The notes under the pieces are model-generated. The model had not been told where the DNA came from. It worked only from the letters and a program-made list of their open reading frames with translations, and did not search any database. The translations under genes were made by a program, and so were the position numbers. Positions 45,719 to 58,772 of a DNA stretch of 64,000 nt are shown here, one piece after another. This stretch comes from Hirsutella rhossiliensis. Its lineage: Eukaryota > Ascomycota > Sordariomycetes > Hypocreales > Ophiocordycipitaceae. Position 1 is the stretch's first letter; every line of letters begins with the position of its first letter. Location of the stretch: positions 1,532,501 through 1,596,500 of the forward strand of contig NW_025408682.1 in the NCBI RefSeq assembly GCF_020360975.1. The letters run 5' to 3'.

Positions 45719-46268
45719 AGATTATAGCCTCCCGCTTTATAAGGTAAGGAACTTACTAGGTAAAGTTATTATTATTATTATTATTATTAAAGCTATTATC
45801 ACTACTATAGCTATTACTATAAGTATATATTAATAAAGCGGCTTATATAGCTAGGAATAAACTAATACCTTAAGTAGAGTAGAACTTACCTATTACTACT
45901 ACTACTATAGTTAAAAAAGAAAGAGAAGAAAGGGAAGGAAAATAAGAGGGATACCGCCTTATATACCCCTTAGTAAAGGAGGCTACTTAAGGCTAAGGGG
46001 ATAAGTAACCTAAGGCTTATATAGGTCTAGGCCGGCCGCCGGCTACCTAAGGGCGTATATAATAAGTTACGCTCCTATTTAAATAGCTAGCTAGCTAATA
46101 AGTATAGAGCTAGGTTCTAGCTACCTAGGCTAATAAGCGTAGGGATAATAAGGCTAGTAAGGCTAGTATAATTAATAGGAAAGGGTAAGGTAAAGCTAGC
46201 GGTATAGGCCTAATAGTATAGAAGCTATTAATAAGGTAACGCCGCGCTATACTTAAAGGGGGGCATTA
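45719..46268. other. 3' non-coding part of Gypsy A2
   Basis: Colinear with A1 12940-13476: (ATT)n microsatellite at about 45766-45790 and a purine tract AAAGGGGGGCATTA before the 3' LTR. Confidence 0.7.
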
Positions 46269-46452
46269 TATAAGAGTCTTTAACTATTATAGGTTATAGG
46301 CTTAGGCTATAGCCTAAGCTATATAGTTATATATAAAGGGCCGAATCCTATATATATATATAAGCTAGCTACTTATAAAAGAGCTTTATATAGCTTATTA
46401 ATATTATCCTATAGATAGTACCTATATATATACCTTTACTTACTTTATAATA
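46269..46452 (+). repeat. 3' LTR of Gypsy A2
   Basis: 184 bp, followed by the ATTTC duplication at 46453-46457. Confidence 0.93.
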
Positions 46453-46457
46453 ATTTC

Positions 46458-46731
46458 GATATAAATATATCTTTTTAGATCGTAATATTAAAGGAGTAGG
46501 GCTTTATAAAAGGCATCCTTAAGGGCTTAAAACGCTACTCTTTTAATAAGGTTTAGCCTTATACTCCTTAGTTTCTTTTTATTTTTACTCCCTTTTAGTA
46601 ATATAATTAAGGGCGCTATAACTCTTAAATACTTATATATAAATCGCTAGTAAAAGTTATAAAACCTAAGGAAAACTTAAATATTATAATAGGTTATAAG
46701 TTTAGGCTATTAAGCTATTACTATCGCGAAG
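46458..46731 (-). pseudogene. Gypsy C fragment C1, right part (reverse transcriptase side)
   Basis: Continues C1 after A2 and matches C2 about 38346-38612. It stops where the 5' LTR of Copia B4 begins. Confidence 0.85.
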
Positions 46732-47197
46732 CGTAGCTTAATTTTATAGTTCTTAGAGATATCCCTTAGTACGAGGGACCTAGGAAGCTAAAAAATAGGT
46801 TTTAAGGAAGAAGCTAAAAGGAGGTATAGAGAGGAGGGTAGGGGTATAAGGGGAAGCAAAAGTAGCAATAGCTTCCTATAAAAGTAGCGAGAGATAAAAC
46901 GGATATACTAGCAATAGCTAGATAGGAGGGGAAAAACTAGTAAAAAGCTTAGTAGTTAAAAAGATATTAATAGCTTCTTTAAGAAAGATCTTCTTTATTA
47001 ATTAAAATACTAGATAGGTATAAAGAAGCGCGTTATATAAAGGAAAGAAGGATAATTAAGAAAAAATAATAATTACTCCCCTACTATAATTACTATACTT
47101 ATAAGATTTAAATATCTCTGCCTTACCTATTTAACCCCTTACTTTTAATTTTACCTTTATATATTTTTAAATACTTCTTATATCTCTCTTTATAAGA
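46732..47197 (+). repeat. 5' LTR of Copia B4
   Basis: 466 bp, TATCGCGAAG...CTTTATAAGA, the RIPped form of the clean LTR at 45238-45713. Confidence 0.88.
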
Positions 47198-47329
47198 GTT
47201 ATAAGCCTAGGTAGAATAGTATTCCTATACCTTCTAGCTACTATAAAAAGCACCTTTCTTATATCCCTTATAGCTTCCTTTTACCCCTTTTATTAAAAAA
47301 GCCGATTTTTACTTAACTTTTTTACCCTT

Positions 47330-50300
47330 CCCTATAATAATAACGAAAACCGACTCCTCTACTATTACTACGGTCTATAGGATAATTCTAGTAGAGCCCT
47401 AAGATAGGATAAGTAAGTAAAGGAGCTACGGGCTTATATAGATAGAACTATTTATAATTTAGTCTTCTTTAATAAGTAGGACCCTCTCGAGCCCCCTTTT
47501 TATCCTAGGGCAACGGAATTTATAAAGGGAGCTTCCCTCTTCTCTAAGCTAACCTCTATATAGTAGAGAGCTTTTTCTATTACCTTAGGTAACTACGAGA
47601 ATTACTAAAAGGAGTATATCTATAAAACGAAGCTACTAACTACTATACGTATAGCGATAATAAAATCCGTTAGTACTATAAAGCTAATCTCTCTTTAAGA
47701 GAAAGAGACTTTTAAGTAATAGCTTTTAAAGCTCGAGACCTTAATAGCTCCCTCGAGGGGCTATATAACTAACTATATTAAGAAGACCTATACGGTCTAC
47801 CTAGGAGCCTTTTCTACTAAGTACTTACTAGCTTTATTATAGCTAGCTAAGTAAGAAGAAATCCTTAAGAAGGCTAACTAATACTTCTTAATAGAAGCTC
47901 TTTCTAGCTAGTAGCTATAGGATATATCTCTACTAATAAAGCCTATTAGTAACGGTTACTTAACTATCTTTTAAGAAGCTAGCTAGGAACTAGATAAAGA
48001 GGCTATTAAAGTATAATAGTAAGTAGTCTTATTCCTTTATAGTTAGTACTCGACCTAGATAGCTTAACCTACTGCCCCTATAGCTGCTATAGCCCCTCTT
48101 ACTACGGCCTCCGCTACTACTACTACTATAGCTATTGCCCCTTTAGCTCTACCTCCCTTAAGAGCTTTAACCCTGTCTTTAACGGCTGCCCTAGTCCCGG
48201 CCCCGGCTCCGCTTACTACTCTAGGCCCGGCCCTATTAGTCCGTCTAAACTAACTAGTCCCTTAATAGACCTTTTAGTCTATTAGTTAAAAAATTAAGGA
48301 ACTTATTGAAATCGAACCTCTTTATTAAAATTAGTAATAAGGGGTAAAAATAAGGGGGTTTTAAGTAGACCTTCTAAACCGGGATAAGGATTCCTTAAAG
48401 AAATAAAAGACTAAAAAACGAAACGGCTGCCTAGCCTATAAATCCCTAGGCTATTAATTATTATAATACTAGTAGGTCTTCGAGGAAAACCGACCTAAAG
48501 GATTTAACCCTTTAAAGAGGCTATAAGAAACGATATAATAGTCTCTTAAGGAGGACCCCTTATTATAGAAGAAGATAAACGAGATTCGGGTTACTAAGAA
48601 ATAGTAACTAACGCCGCTGCCCTTATTCGAGCTATAAATTTAAGGAAAATTTATTAGTATAGTAAATCCGGTATTTATCTTCCCTATAGATTAGTAAGAC
48701 TACCTATTAGGACCCTCCGATTATCCCCTACGAAAATTAGCTATCCTCGACTTTAGTACTTCCCTTAATATCTATAATATACTCTTATAATTCCGGTTCT
48801 TTAAGAAGGTATAGAAGGAATATCTTATTACTAGGGAATTAACTATATAGATAGAGGGATATAGAAGGGTAAATTTTATAATAAAATTACCTAATAGGTC
48901 TTTATAAATTCTTCGACGAAAAAGGGTAGCTTTTTACCCTTGATTTTTAACGAGCTTAATTTCCTTCTACTTTCTTTAAAAGGAAGGAATCTTCTAGGAT
49001 ATAACGTCTAAGCCTACGAAGCTAGCTTAGAAGAATTAGACTATTAAGCCTATCGAGGAAAAATTCAGTTAATTTATTATTAAATTCCGACCTATCCTTA
49101 GGAAGGAATTACTTAAGAAGTTAGCTTTCCCTACTAAGAGGAATAGGTCTACTATAAAGGACCCTCTTTTAGTAGCTTAAGGAGACGGTCTTCTTTAGTA
49201 CGCACGACTTAGTTACCTAGGCCCCCTAGCTTTATATAAGCTAGGATAATAATAGGGCGTACGAATAAGGGGCCTAAAGCCTATTAAATACGAATACTAT
49301 AGCTAAGAAAAGACTAAGAGACGAATTTCTAAACGAACCCCTTTATAGCTAGACTAGCTATATAAGGAAATTTAGGTTAACTAAACTAATGTCTCTAAGG
49401 ATTAAGAAAGCTTCGTTAGGGTAATGTTTTTTATAGACGCTTTTTTAAGGGTAGTTTTCCCTTATTTCTTATAGACCTACCTAAGTAAGTATAACTAGTC
49501 TACCCTCTAAGACTTTATTAACTAAATAAAATCCTACTTTAGCTATAAGGTAAAGAATATACGGTCTAATAGAGAGCTATTTATAAAGGATATCTTAAAT
49601 TAGCTTCGAAAAAAGGGTATTTTACCCCGCCTATTAGCATTAAATACCTAGGCCTAGAACGGAGGGGTAGAAAGATTAAGGGGTGCTATAATAAAAAGGG
49701 CCTATATAATAAGACTAACTATAAAGCTTCCTTATAACCTTTAAAGGGAAGTCGTTAAGACCGCCTATTACTTTTAGAACCGGACCCTAAGGGACCCTAA
49801 GGACCCTAGGCAACTAAACTAAGGAATAGACTAAAAATCCCCCCTTAAGCTCTTTATAAAGAAAAGGGCCTTGCTAGCCTACCTTTATACCTACGGCTAT
49901 AAGGTATACGCTATAACTACCGATATAAAGCTAAAAAGGAAGAAGAAAAGAAAGCTTAATCTTAGAGCCTTTATTAGTTACCTCGTTAGTATAATTCTAC
50001 GAATATCTTTTAGATCTAGATACCTCTTCTATAAAAGGTTATTTCGACTAGGGATATAATTTTTAACGAATCTAGCTTCTTAGACGGAAAGAGGGATTAA
50101 TAGCCCCTCTTACTCTCTTAACGTTAGCTAATTTAAAAGATCTAAATCCCCCCTTCCTAATAGTCTTAAGAAGAGGTCCTAGATAAGGAAACGGAAAAAG
50201 AAATTAATATCGAAGTAGTAGAGGATAACGCCGACTTTAAAGAAGAGGAAGCTACTAGATTAAATAATCTAAATAAAGAAGGAGACTATAAGAAAGCGGT

Positions 50301-50990
50301 AGAGCTAGAATACGCTTACCTCCCTATACCTCCTCCTATATAAGAAGAAGATCTAAAAGTAGCTTTTTTAGTTAGTCTTCCTATCTTAACCCTTAAGGGG
50401 GTAAGAAAGGTACTTCTCTTAAAGGATTACCCGGCTACCTTTTTATCCCTACTTTAAGAAGTAAATGAAGGTATAGGGCCCGATATAGTTACTAAAGAAG
50501 ACTAACCTCTCCCTTATTTCGATTGTTTTTCCGACTTCTATCTAACGCCTATAGAAGACGGTTCCTATAGAGCGTTTATAGTAGGCTAGCTCTTTAAGCT
50601 ATAGCTATTAGTAAGGAAGGTATATAAAAGAGACCTCTCGGACCTACTAGTAAACTAAAAGTAGCTAGAAAGACACCCTTTTAAAGACTAGTTTTTCTAG
50701 GCCTAGAAAGATTACTAAGTCTTATATAAAGAGATAGGGTCTTTTAAAGAGGTCCTTAAGGAAAAGGTAAGAGGAAAATAGGTCCTTAGCTATAAGTAGG
50801 TCTTTATCTATAAGACTAATAAATATAGCTTCCTTTAAAAGTATAAAGCCTAGCTAGTTATCTATAAGAACTAGTAGGAAAAAGGGGATCTTCTTATTAA
50901 GGTAACTACCTTAGTAAGGATATCTTTTTAGACCCTTATAGCTATAGTAGTAGAATTCGACCTCGAACTTAATTAGATAGATATAGTTAA
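47330..50990 (+). pseudogene. Copia B4 gag-pol (5' part), RIPped
   Basis: The frame opens near 47338 with a gag region of about 240 codons, then a Pro/Ala/Thr-rich stretch at 48060-48260 (PAPAP-like), then about 2.3 kb expected to hold protease and integrase, where I could not fix motifs. From about 50560 the start of a Copia reverse transcriptase is clear: a KWVF-like block then KYKA-x-LV near 50790-50860, and FDLELNQ-x-D at about 50960-50980. The polypeptide ends there at the rearrangement. Stops mostly TAG/TAA. Confidence 0.75.
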
Positions 50991-51002
50991 TAGGGGGCGG
51001 GG

Positions 51003-51409
51003 GGCTACTAAGAAGCGCCTTACCGCCGCCGCCGCCGCCGCTTACTATAACCTCCGCGCCCTTAAGCGATAGGGCCTTATACTTAAGTAGGTCCTTACTC
51101 CTCCGCTCCCTTACTTCCGCCTTTAATATACCTAGCGCTAGGGATACTACCTCCGTTACCCTATTAGCGGTCCCCTTAGCCGTGCCTACCTCCGCTACCG
51201 CCGCTACCCCTACCGCCGCCGCTAGCCGCCGCCCCTTTACCCTTAGAGCCGCCGCCGCCGCTAACTAGCTTATAGGCTTAGAGGGCTACCTTAGCGCCTT
51301 AGAGACCGCCGCCGCCGCTAATAAGAAAAAGGAGGCTAATAAGAACGATAATAATAAAGATAATAATAAAGGTAATAATAATAATAAGGAATAGGCCTAG
51401 GTAGTTTAA
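51003..51409 (+). pseudogene. Accessory ORF of Gypsy A3, 3' part
   Basis: The last about 135 codons of the A accessory frame, here on the plus strand because A3 is reversed. Only three RIP-type TAG stops occur before the TAA at 51407-51409. The run of Ala and Pro codons, then Asn/Lys-rich tail (NNKDNNKG), matches A1 and A2 in the same frame. Confidence 0.7.
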
Positions 51410-51479
51410 GGGCTTTGCTTTATAATAAACGCTATTTTTATCTTTACTTATACTATTATACTTATATTACCTATATTAC

Positions 51480-54400
51480 TATAACTACCCCCTTTATATT
51501 ACCTACTTTATAGTCTTAGCTTAGGCCGCTATTAATAGTCTATTAATCTATCGTTCTTACTTATTAGTTTATATAGGGCCTTAAACTTATTAAGGGCTAT
51601 AGCTCCTATAAACTTATATATAGGTTCCTATATAAGGTCGAGGTACCTACGCTACTTAATAAGAACCTCCTAGCGTTTCCCTTAGCTTACTTTCTTTTAG
51701 CGTATAGCTTATATCTCTTTAACCTTAAATTTATTATCCCCTTTTACCTTAAATATAAGCGGTTAAGCGTCTACTATTTCTTATTTAAGTAGCGGGTTAA
51801 AGGAGGCTCGGCGAAAGAAGTTAATATTAACCTTATTATAGACCCCTATTAAGAGACTATTAAGCTTAACTACCTATAGGCTAACGACCCTCTATACTAT
51901 AAACTTTATATATAGTTAGTTTAGCTTCTTCTTTAGTTGCGCTAACCTATAGTTATAAAGGTCGAGCTATACTTTATCTCTTACTATAAACCTATTTATT
52001 AGCGCCTTAGTCTTATTAGCGTGCCGCTCTTAATCTTACGCTATAGCGGCTATCGCGGATTAGTAGTATTTTATAGTTTCTTATAGCTTCTATATAAACG
52101 TAAAAGCGCGGCTCTTTAGTAACGTACTATTATACTACTTTACTACTATATTCGCGGTAAATAAGATTAATAAGGGCGGCTTAAAGCTATATATTATAAA
52201 GAAAGGGGCTATTATAATAAAGGTTTATAGTCTACTATTTAGCGCGAGCTAGGTAGTAAGGAGCTAGTAGTCTTAGTCCGCTTAGTTATAGGCTATAACT
52301 ACTTATAAGTATATTTATACTTTTTAGTTAACCCTCTTAAGTCCCTTATTAGTTTATAGGTAATAAGCTATACTAAGTAGCTATATAATTTAAAGTAGCT
52401 AGTATAAGTACTACTAAAAGCGGCTAGTTTAGTTTAACCCTTTATCGCTTATAATAAAGGCTAGCTAGCTATATAAGTAAGCCTAGTACTAAAGGAAGCG
52501 CTTTATATAAGCTTCTATATCTATAGATAGTATTAGCTTTAATACTACTAATTTACTAAGTTAGTCCTTAATTACCTATATATAGTAGTTACCGCCCTTT
52601 ATAAGCGGGAGGTCTATTATAAAGTCTATCTATATATATATATAAAACCGGTCTAGTACTAAAAGCTACTTTAGCTATACCCTTTAGATCTTTATATAGC
52701 TATAGATATTATAGTTATAAAGGAAGTAATAAATATAGTACTATAAGAGGGGCTAGTAAAAGTCCCTTATAAGGCCTACTACTATACCTTATTTACTTAG
52801 GTAACTTATAATGCTAGAGTTATAGATAAGTTAAACTAGCCTCCCTTAGAGCTCGTTTTATTTATCTAGCTTTAGCGGTCCCTCCTTCTCCTTAGCTTCT
52901 ATAATATATAGTACGCTTAGTACCTATAGTCTCCCCCGCTAGTATAGATACCCTTATAGGTCGATATAGTAATCGGCTACTTATACTTTTAGCTTTAGCT
53001 TTAGATCTAAGCGTTAAGCGCCGGACTTAATAGTATAGCGCACGCCCTTATAGGTACGGTCTAGAGCCGCTATCCTATCCTATAAGTATTAAAGGGCCTT
53101 ATCTTAGAATACTCTCGCCGCGCGCGCTCCTAGGCCGGTCTATCCCTCCTTACTAGACTAAAGTAAGGGTATAAAGGGAAGCTTATTCGCTAGTACTACG
53201 TCTTCCTTTACTAAGGAAGCTCTTATATAAGTCTATAGTACTTTCTATAAGATAAGCTATAGATCTTAGGCCTTAATATCCGCTCTTATTAGCTAGTCTT
53301 AATCCCTTTAAGAAAGCGCGTTTAAGACTATAGAGTCCTACTTAAAGTAGTACTTAATTAAGAAGTTAAAGTATAAGAGATACTTCGCTTAGCGGGCTTA
53401 CCGCTTTAAGAGGTATTAGCGAGTTATAAAGTACTTAAGGTTCTTATAGTCTATAAGAACCTTAAAGCTCTTATAGCTCTAGAGCTCTACTTATTATTAC
53501 TTAAGGTAGCTAATAATCGCTAGTATCTCTTTATTATAAATAGCGTAATTCCGCTTTACTAGGGTTAGCTTATAGGAGTAGAACGCTACTAGTTACTTCT
53601 ACTTATCTACCTTTTAAGAGAGCGTTCTTTTAAGTGCCTAGCTGCTATAGTCTGCTTTAACTAACGTAAACTAGTCGAAGTCTTATTAAAGTAATACTAA
53701 GGTTTAAGAGAATAGGTCCTTAAGCGTATAGAATGCTCCTTCCTATATAAGCCCTTAGTAAAAAGCAGTTTACTTTTTAATAATCTTATTTAAGGGTATT
53801 ATAATATAAGAGAAGCCCTTAATAAATATCTTATAATAGTTCGTAAACCTAAGGAAGCTCTATACGCTTATTTATATAGTTAAGGTAGCTTAGTCTTAAA
53901 TCGCCTAGATCTTTATAGGATTTACTTATATACTTATACCTATATAGATAATAAAGCCTAAGTACTTAACCCTCTTAACCCTAAATTCGTACTTATTTAA
54001 GTTAAGGTAGAGCCTATAAAGTTAAAGGCGCTCTAAGACCCTTTATACTCTCTATATATAGTCCTTATAAGAGCCGCTTATATAGATAAGGATATTATTT
54101 ATATATATAAAGGCGAACCTATCGAGGAAGTCCTAAAGTATATTATTAATATAATATTAAAAGGTAGCGGGCGCTCCTAAGAGGCTAAAGGGCGTTATAA
54201 GCTACTTAAATAAGCTATAGCGTATATAGAACGCCGTTTTCTACTTATTACCCTCTATAATTTATACTTTATAGAACGCTTATTTTATATCTAGCTTTAT
54301 AAACTACTTTACCTTTAAAAGGTTATAGAGCGTATTTAAGATTAAGGGTAAGGGGTAGCGGTTTAGCCTTATAATTACGTTTAAAGCCCTATAGTTATAA

Positions 54401-55300
54401 TAGAACTATATCCCGCCCCTTAGTTTATATATAAATAGGACTAGCGCTCTTACTTTAGAGCTACTTACTTAAATAAAACCCTTATTTAAGAGGTCCCTTA
54501 GCGTCTTCTTTAGTACTAGTAGCTCTATATATAATATACTATATAGCGGTCTAAATAGTATAGGTAGTTCCTACCCCTTCTTATTAGTATAGAGTATAAT
54601 CTTATAGTTTACCCCTAGCTTATATAGGTTAAGCTTATCCGCTTCCTAGGACTTAAATAGTAGTAAGAGGTTATAAAAGCGCTTTAGTATTTACTACTAT
54701 AGCTTAAAGGGCGACTTTAGCTTCTTTACTTAAAAGGCCTTATCGATATCCGCTAAGCTAACTATATAGACCGCTATATTAGCCGCTACCTAGCCTTCCT
54801 CTTACTCTAACTATTATATAGTTCTTATAAAGATAAAGGTAAGGACTTCTTATACTAAGTATAAAGCTTATACGCTTAGTCTTATACTTATAAAACTATT
54901 ATTATAGCGGACCTACTATTATATAGGCCTAAACTATAGCTTCTTTTAATATAAAACTAAGTATAACTCTATATATAATAACTAAGGTTTCTTAAGAATT
55001 AAAGGAAACTTTAGTTAAGGGATTATATAAGCTATAATAAGCTTATAGTAACTATCGACCTTTATAGTTAGCTATATAATACCCTTAATTACTATACCTT
55101 TTATCGCGCTTAAAGCGCCCTTTACTCGCCTTAGAGCGATCTTTTCTACTAGCACTTATATCTCTTATATAAGCGCCTCGTTAACTATAGCGTAGTACTA
55201 ATAGCCCTTATCTATAAGGGCAGCGATAAGTAAGGAGTTATTAACTATAACCTATATTAAAGTAAGCTCCTCTTTTATATAAGCGGATAATTCCTCTTTC
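51480..55300 (-). pseudogene. pol: Gypsy A3 pol, RIPped
   Basis: Minus strand: chromodomain about 51770-51600, integrase about 52850-52150, RNase H about 53710-53340, reverse transcriptase about 54650-53950 with the active site at 54094-54105 reading YINN, and a protease with IDKG near 55225. The Lys in the protease triad agrees with A1. Confidence 0.87.
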
Positions 55301-56518
55301 TCTTTTACTAGTACTAGTAATTAAGGCTCTAAAGCCTATCTTTACTCTAGAGCTACTCTTTTTCCTTTAAGCTTAAGGGAGCGGAGTCCTCTTTATTATC
55401 TAAGGTAAGGAGCGGTTCTATCTTTACTACTTAAACTACTATAGGCCGCTTAGCTAAAAGGAAGGGGCATTTTAATATAAAGTATATAAACGCGCTATAA
55501 TATAAGTAGCGGCTATTAGCCTTCCTTTTCCCGATTTCCTTACTTATTACTTACTTCGCCCGCTACTTAAAGAGTAGGATAGTATAAGGGATATTTAAAG
55601 ACGACTTCTTACTACGTTTAGCTTAGTCTATATAGATAGCCGATATTAAAGTATCTTTATTAATATTAATAGTTAGCTATTCCTTTTATAAAAGGGCGGT
55701 AATCCTATTACCGCTATATAGTATACGCTTATAAAGCTTTTAAAAACGCAGCGTTTACTTATAGCCCTATACTACCTTTATTAACTAGCTTATATACTCG
55801 CTATAGTTAGTAGGTATAATTATAAAGATAAATAGCTCTTATAGGGCTAGCGTAATTAAGTTCTATAACTATATAAGCTTCGCGCTATCTTCCTATACTA
55901 TAGTTCCCGCTACTTATAAGAGCGTCTCTTTAAAGTTAAGGAGGAATTCGCTAAAAGTCTACCTATCCCTTTACTTAAGGGTCTATAGCCTATCCTATGC
56001 TTTTTCCCGCTTTTATATGTTACCGAATATATATATAAGGTATTAAAAGAAGTCCTATAAGTCGCGTTTACCTTTAGGGCCGCCCTTATCCTAGAATTTA
56101 AAGATCCGCTATATCTAAGGCTCCGGTAGTATATAAAGAAGCGAATACCACGCTATATTATAATAGCCGTTTAGGCCCTATTTCCTATTTATTATAAACT
56201 TTATTTATAGCTAGCTAAGGAAGAAGTAAAAGGACTTAAGCTTACTATCCTAAGTTAGCTAAGGAAGCGGCTTCTATATTAATAGTACTATCGCTATAAC
56301 TAGTATTACTAAGGTTATAGGGGTTAACGCTAGTCTTATAGATAGCTCCCTTAATATAGCGAGAACCTTATTCTTCTCGCTAGCTATCGCGCTTTTAATT
56401 GCTTCTAGGATAGCTATAATACTTCCTATCTACTTAAGGGGTAGCGGGGTACTCCCTTAAGGAAGCAGCACCCTTTTTAAGGAGATATCTATTAGATCTA
56501 TTAGTTAATAGCTTATAC
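55301..56518 (-). pseudogene. gag: Gypsy A3 gag, RIPped
   Basis: Colinear with A1 gag (3321-3861 plus 7405-8090) but without Copia J; the knuckle region is at about 55480-55520. Stops mostly RIP-type. Confidence 0.82.
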
Positions 56519-56704
56519 TATTACTAAGTAAGTAAAGGTATATATATAAGTACTATCTATAAGATAATATTAATAAGCTATATAAAGCTCTCTTATACGT
56601 AGCTAGCCTACCCTTATATATATAGGATCCGGCCTCTTATATATAACTATATAGCTTAGGCTATAGCCTAAGCTTATTACTTATAATAGTTAAAAACTCT
56701 TATA
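56519..56704 (-). repeat. 5' LTR of Gypsy A3
   Basis: 186 bp; on the minus strand TATAAGAGTT...TTAGTAATA. Next base pairs outside are GTAAT; the partner duplication is lost with the 3' end. Confidence 0.9.
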
Positions 56705-58618
56705 GTAATCTCTCTTTAAGGGCTTAACTTATAGGCGCTTATATTCCCTATAGCTCTTACGTTACTACTACGTAGCTATAGCTATATTAGCTTATTAGTT
56801 TATTAGTTAGTAAGGTAGGTAATATCTAGTTACTAGGCTAGGCGCTAGTATAGGTTGCTCTTAAGTAAGGCTAGCTAATCGAAATTTAGTCGGCTAGCTC
56901 TACTAATCGAAAATCGGTTCCTATCTAGCTATATAATTTCCTAATTAAGGGCATAGCGGCCTATATTTACCGTCTATTATATAGTTACTAACTACGTATA
57001 CTTAGCTTATATATATATATACTTACCCTTCCCCTTTAGTTTTATTCTTACCTCCTCCTACCTTTCTATTTATTATTTCTCTTATAGGCTTTAAATTTTA
57101 CTTACCTTATTTCCTTATCCTTAGGTCTCTTTAATACTATACCTAAATCGCTCGCTATCGTTTTATAATATTTAACTAAGAAGCTAGCTTAGGTAGTAAT
57201 AGCTTACTTCCTCTTAAGCCCCCTCTTTATAAAAAGGTCGCTACTATAATAGGTTTAGAGCGCTCTATCTTATATTTTATATATATTAAGTAGCTTCTTA
57301 ATAAGCTTACTTTTAAGTCCTTTACTAGCTATTAAAACTAGTCTTATAAGTATTAATCTTAGTTTTATCTTAGGTTAGTCTTACTTTTAATACTTTCGCT
57401 AACTTTATTAGCTATAAAAGCTAAAGTATATATCGCTTATACTAACTTTAACTAGTCTTATTACTAAGTAAGTATTCCTATCTTACTATAGTACGGTCTA
57501 AGTTTAAAGCTAATTTATATTTAGATTACCTTTAAAGGTAAGGAGGCTATACGCGCCCTTTACTAAGCTTAGTTTAAGGTTAACTATCCCTCCTTTATTT
57601 AGGGTTTAGTATAAGAGCGCCTTTACCGCGCTACTTTAAAAACTTATATTTACGCTAGTTAAAAGGCCCTTACTACTAAGGGTAAAGGCGCGTTAAGTAA
57701 GTCTACCCTTAGTCTAGCTATAGTCGCTAAGAATATTAAGATACTTACCTTAGCTTTTACTTATTTTATAAATAATACCTACTATATATATAAGTCCCTA
57801 GAAAAGCACTTAAGTAAGTTTAGCGATACTATTAAGACCTTAGCTTAGGTTAAGCTTAAGTCGCTCTCGGTTACTTAAAAGACTTTTATAATAGTTAATA
57901 ATCTCGCTAACTATTTTTATCTTATCGCTAGTAATAACTATAATAGTAAGAATAATAGCAATAATTATACTAAGCTTAGTCTAGCCTCTTTTAGTAAAGG
58001 GAAGGGTAAAGGTAAAGGTAAAGGTAAGGGTAAAGTAACTATTACGTTTAAAGCTTTATTTAAAGCTAAGGCTAAGGAGTCTACTACTATCTTTATACTT
58101 ATAGTTATCTTAAAGTTAGTTTAAGATCTTATTATATACCCCTTTATTAGCTTTAATACTAAACTATAGCTTAGTAGTTCTCTTATCGCTAAGCCCGCCT
58201 TAAAGCATCCTTACCTTACGTTGCCTACTAACCCTATTAATATTCTTAACTTTATTTAGTAGTATCTTTATAATTATTATAGTTTAGTCTTAGCTAAGAT
58301 TATCGCTAGTCTTAACCTTAATTAAATTTATAGTTATAGTATAAGCTATAGCGATCGCCTTTACGCCGCCGCTAGTATAGGTCTTACCTTAATATAGTCC
58401 TTAGTTATTACTTTATCTTATAAGCTAGCCGTTTAAACTAGCTTTAGTTTAAGTTTAAGGTTAAGTTTAGCCGGCCGTTACTAAGCTTCTTATAGTAGTA
58501 GTAGTCCTTATACTCCTTATAAGTCCTAGGTTACTCCCTCTTATACTCCGCGTACTACCTTAAATAGGTCTTATTATCCTTACTACGATAGTAAAGCGGA
58601 TATAACTATTAATAAGTT
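56705..58618 (+). pseudogene. Unidentified repeat coding remnant G
   Basis: About 1.9 kb with no LTR or homology to the other families in this window. From about 57040 a plus-strand frame with mainly RIP-type stops is visible. It ends its first half in a hexanucleotide run (AAAGGT)n at about 58000-58035 encoding alternating Lys and Gly, followed by a Ser/Tyr/Pro-rich part near 58490-58570. The composition suggests the gag-like or first-ORF protein of a retroelement, but I cannot name it. The right end is cut by a scrap of Gypsy A. Confidence 0.4.
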
Positions 58619-58772
58619 AAGCGTAATTCCGCTTTACTAAGGTTAGCTTATAGGAGTAGAACGCTACTAGTTACTTCTACCTATCTACCTTTTAAGAGAG
58701 CGTTCTTTTAAGTGCCTAGCCGCTATAGTCCGCTTTAACTAATATAAACTAGTCGAAGTCTTACTAAAGTAG
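58619..58772 (-). pseudogene. 154-bp scrap of Gypsy A RNase H
   Basis: Matches A3 53546-53690 almost base for base and in the same orientation. It is the only trace of a fourth A copy, caught between remnant G and truncated Copia F. Confidence 0.85.

Larger units (their letters stand above)
22595..46452 (+). mobile_element. Gypsy A copy 2 (A2), complete but with four nested insertions
   Basis: LTRs at 22595-22780 and 46269-46452 with an exact ATTTC duplication define one element stretched to 23.9 kb. Removing E2, H, C2 and the B solo LTR with one duplication each (about 16.83 kb) leaves about 7028 bp, matching A1. Every insertion site is uninterrupted in A1 (8302-8306, 8437-8441, 9232-9236, about 12930-12935). 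Same gene content as A1, equally RIPped. Confidence 0.95.
46732..50990 (+). mobile_element. Copia B copy 4 (B4), RIPped, truncated in reverse transcriptase
   Basis: Plus-strand copy with its 5' LTR at 46732-47197, then GTTATAAGCCTAGG at 47198-47211, a RIPped half initiator-Met tRNA primer site. The coding part ends abruptly about 50990, where sequence jumps to the 3' region of Gypsy A3. The 3' third and 3' LTR are missing. It serves as the uninterrupted reference for the sites of E1 and I in B1. Confidence 0.88.
50991..56704 (-). mobile_element. Gypsy A copy 3 (A3), 3'-truncated, RIPped
   Basis: Minus-strand copy with its 5' LTR at 56519-56704 and colinear homology to A1 down to 51003, which lies in the middle of the accessory frame; the 3' part and 3' LTR are absent. 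The 12 bases at 50991-51002 at the join to Copia B4 are G-rich and assigned to neither. It is uninterrupted at the Copia J target (55978-55982). Confidence 0.9.

Noticed and set aside
49871..50059. Plus-strand frame of 62 codons
   Set aside because: Lies within the degraded Copia B4 coding region, is Lys/Arg/Tyr-rich by chance, and no motif supports it.
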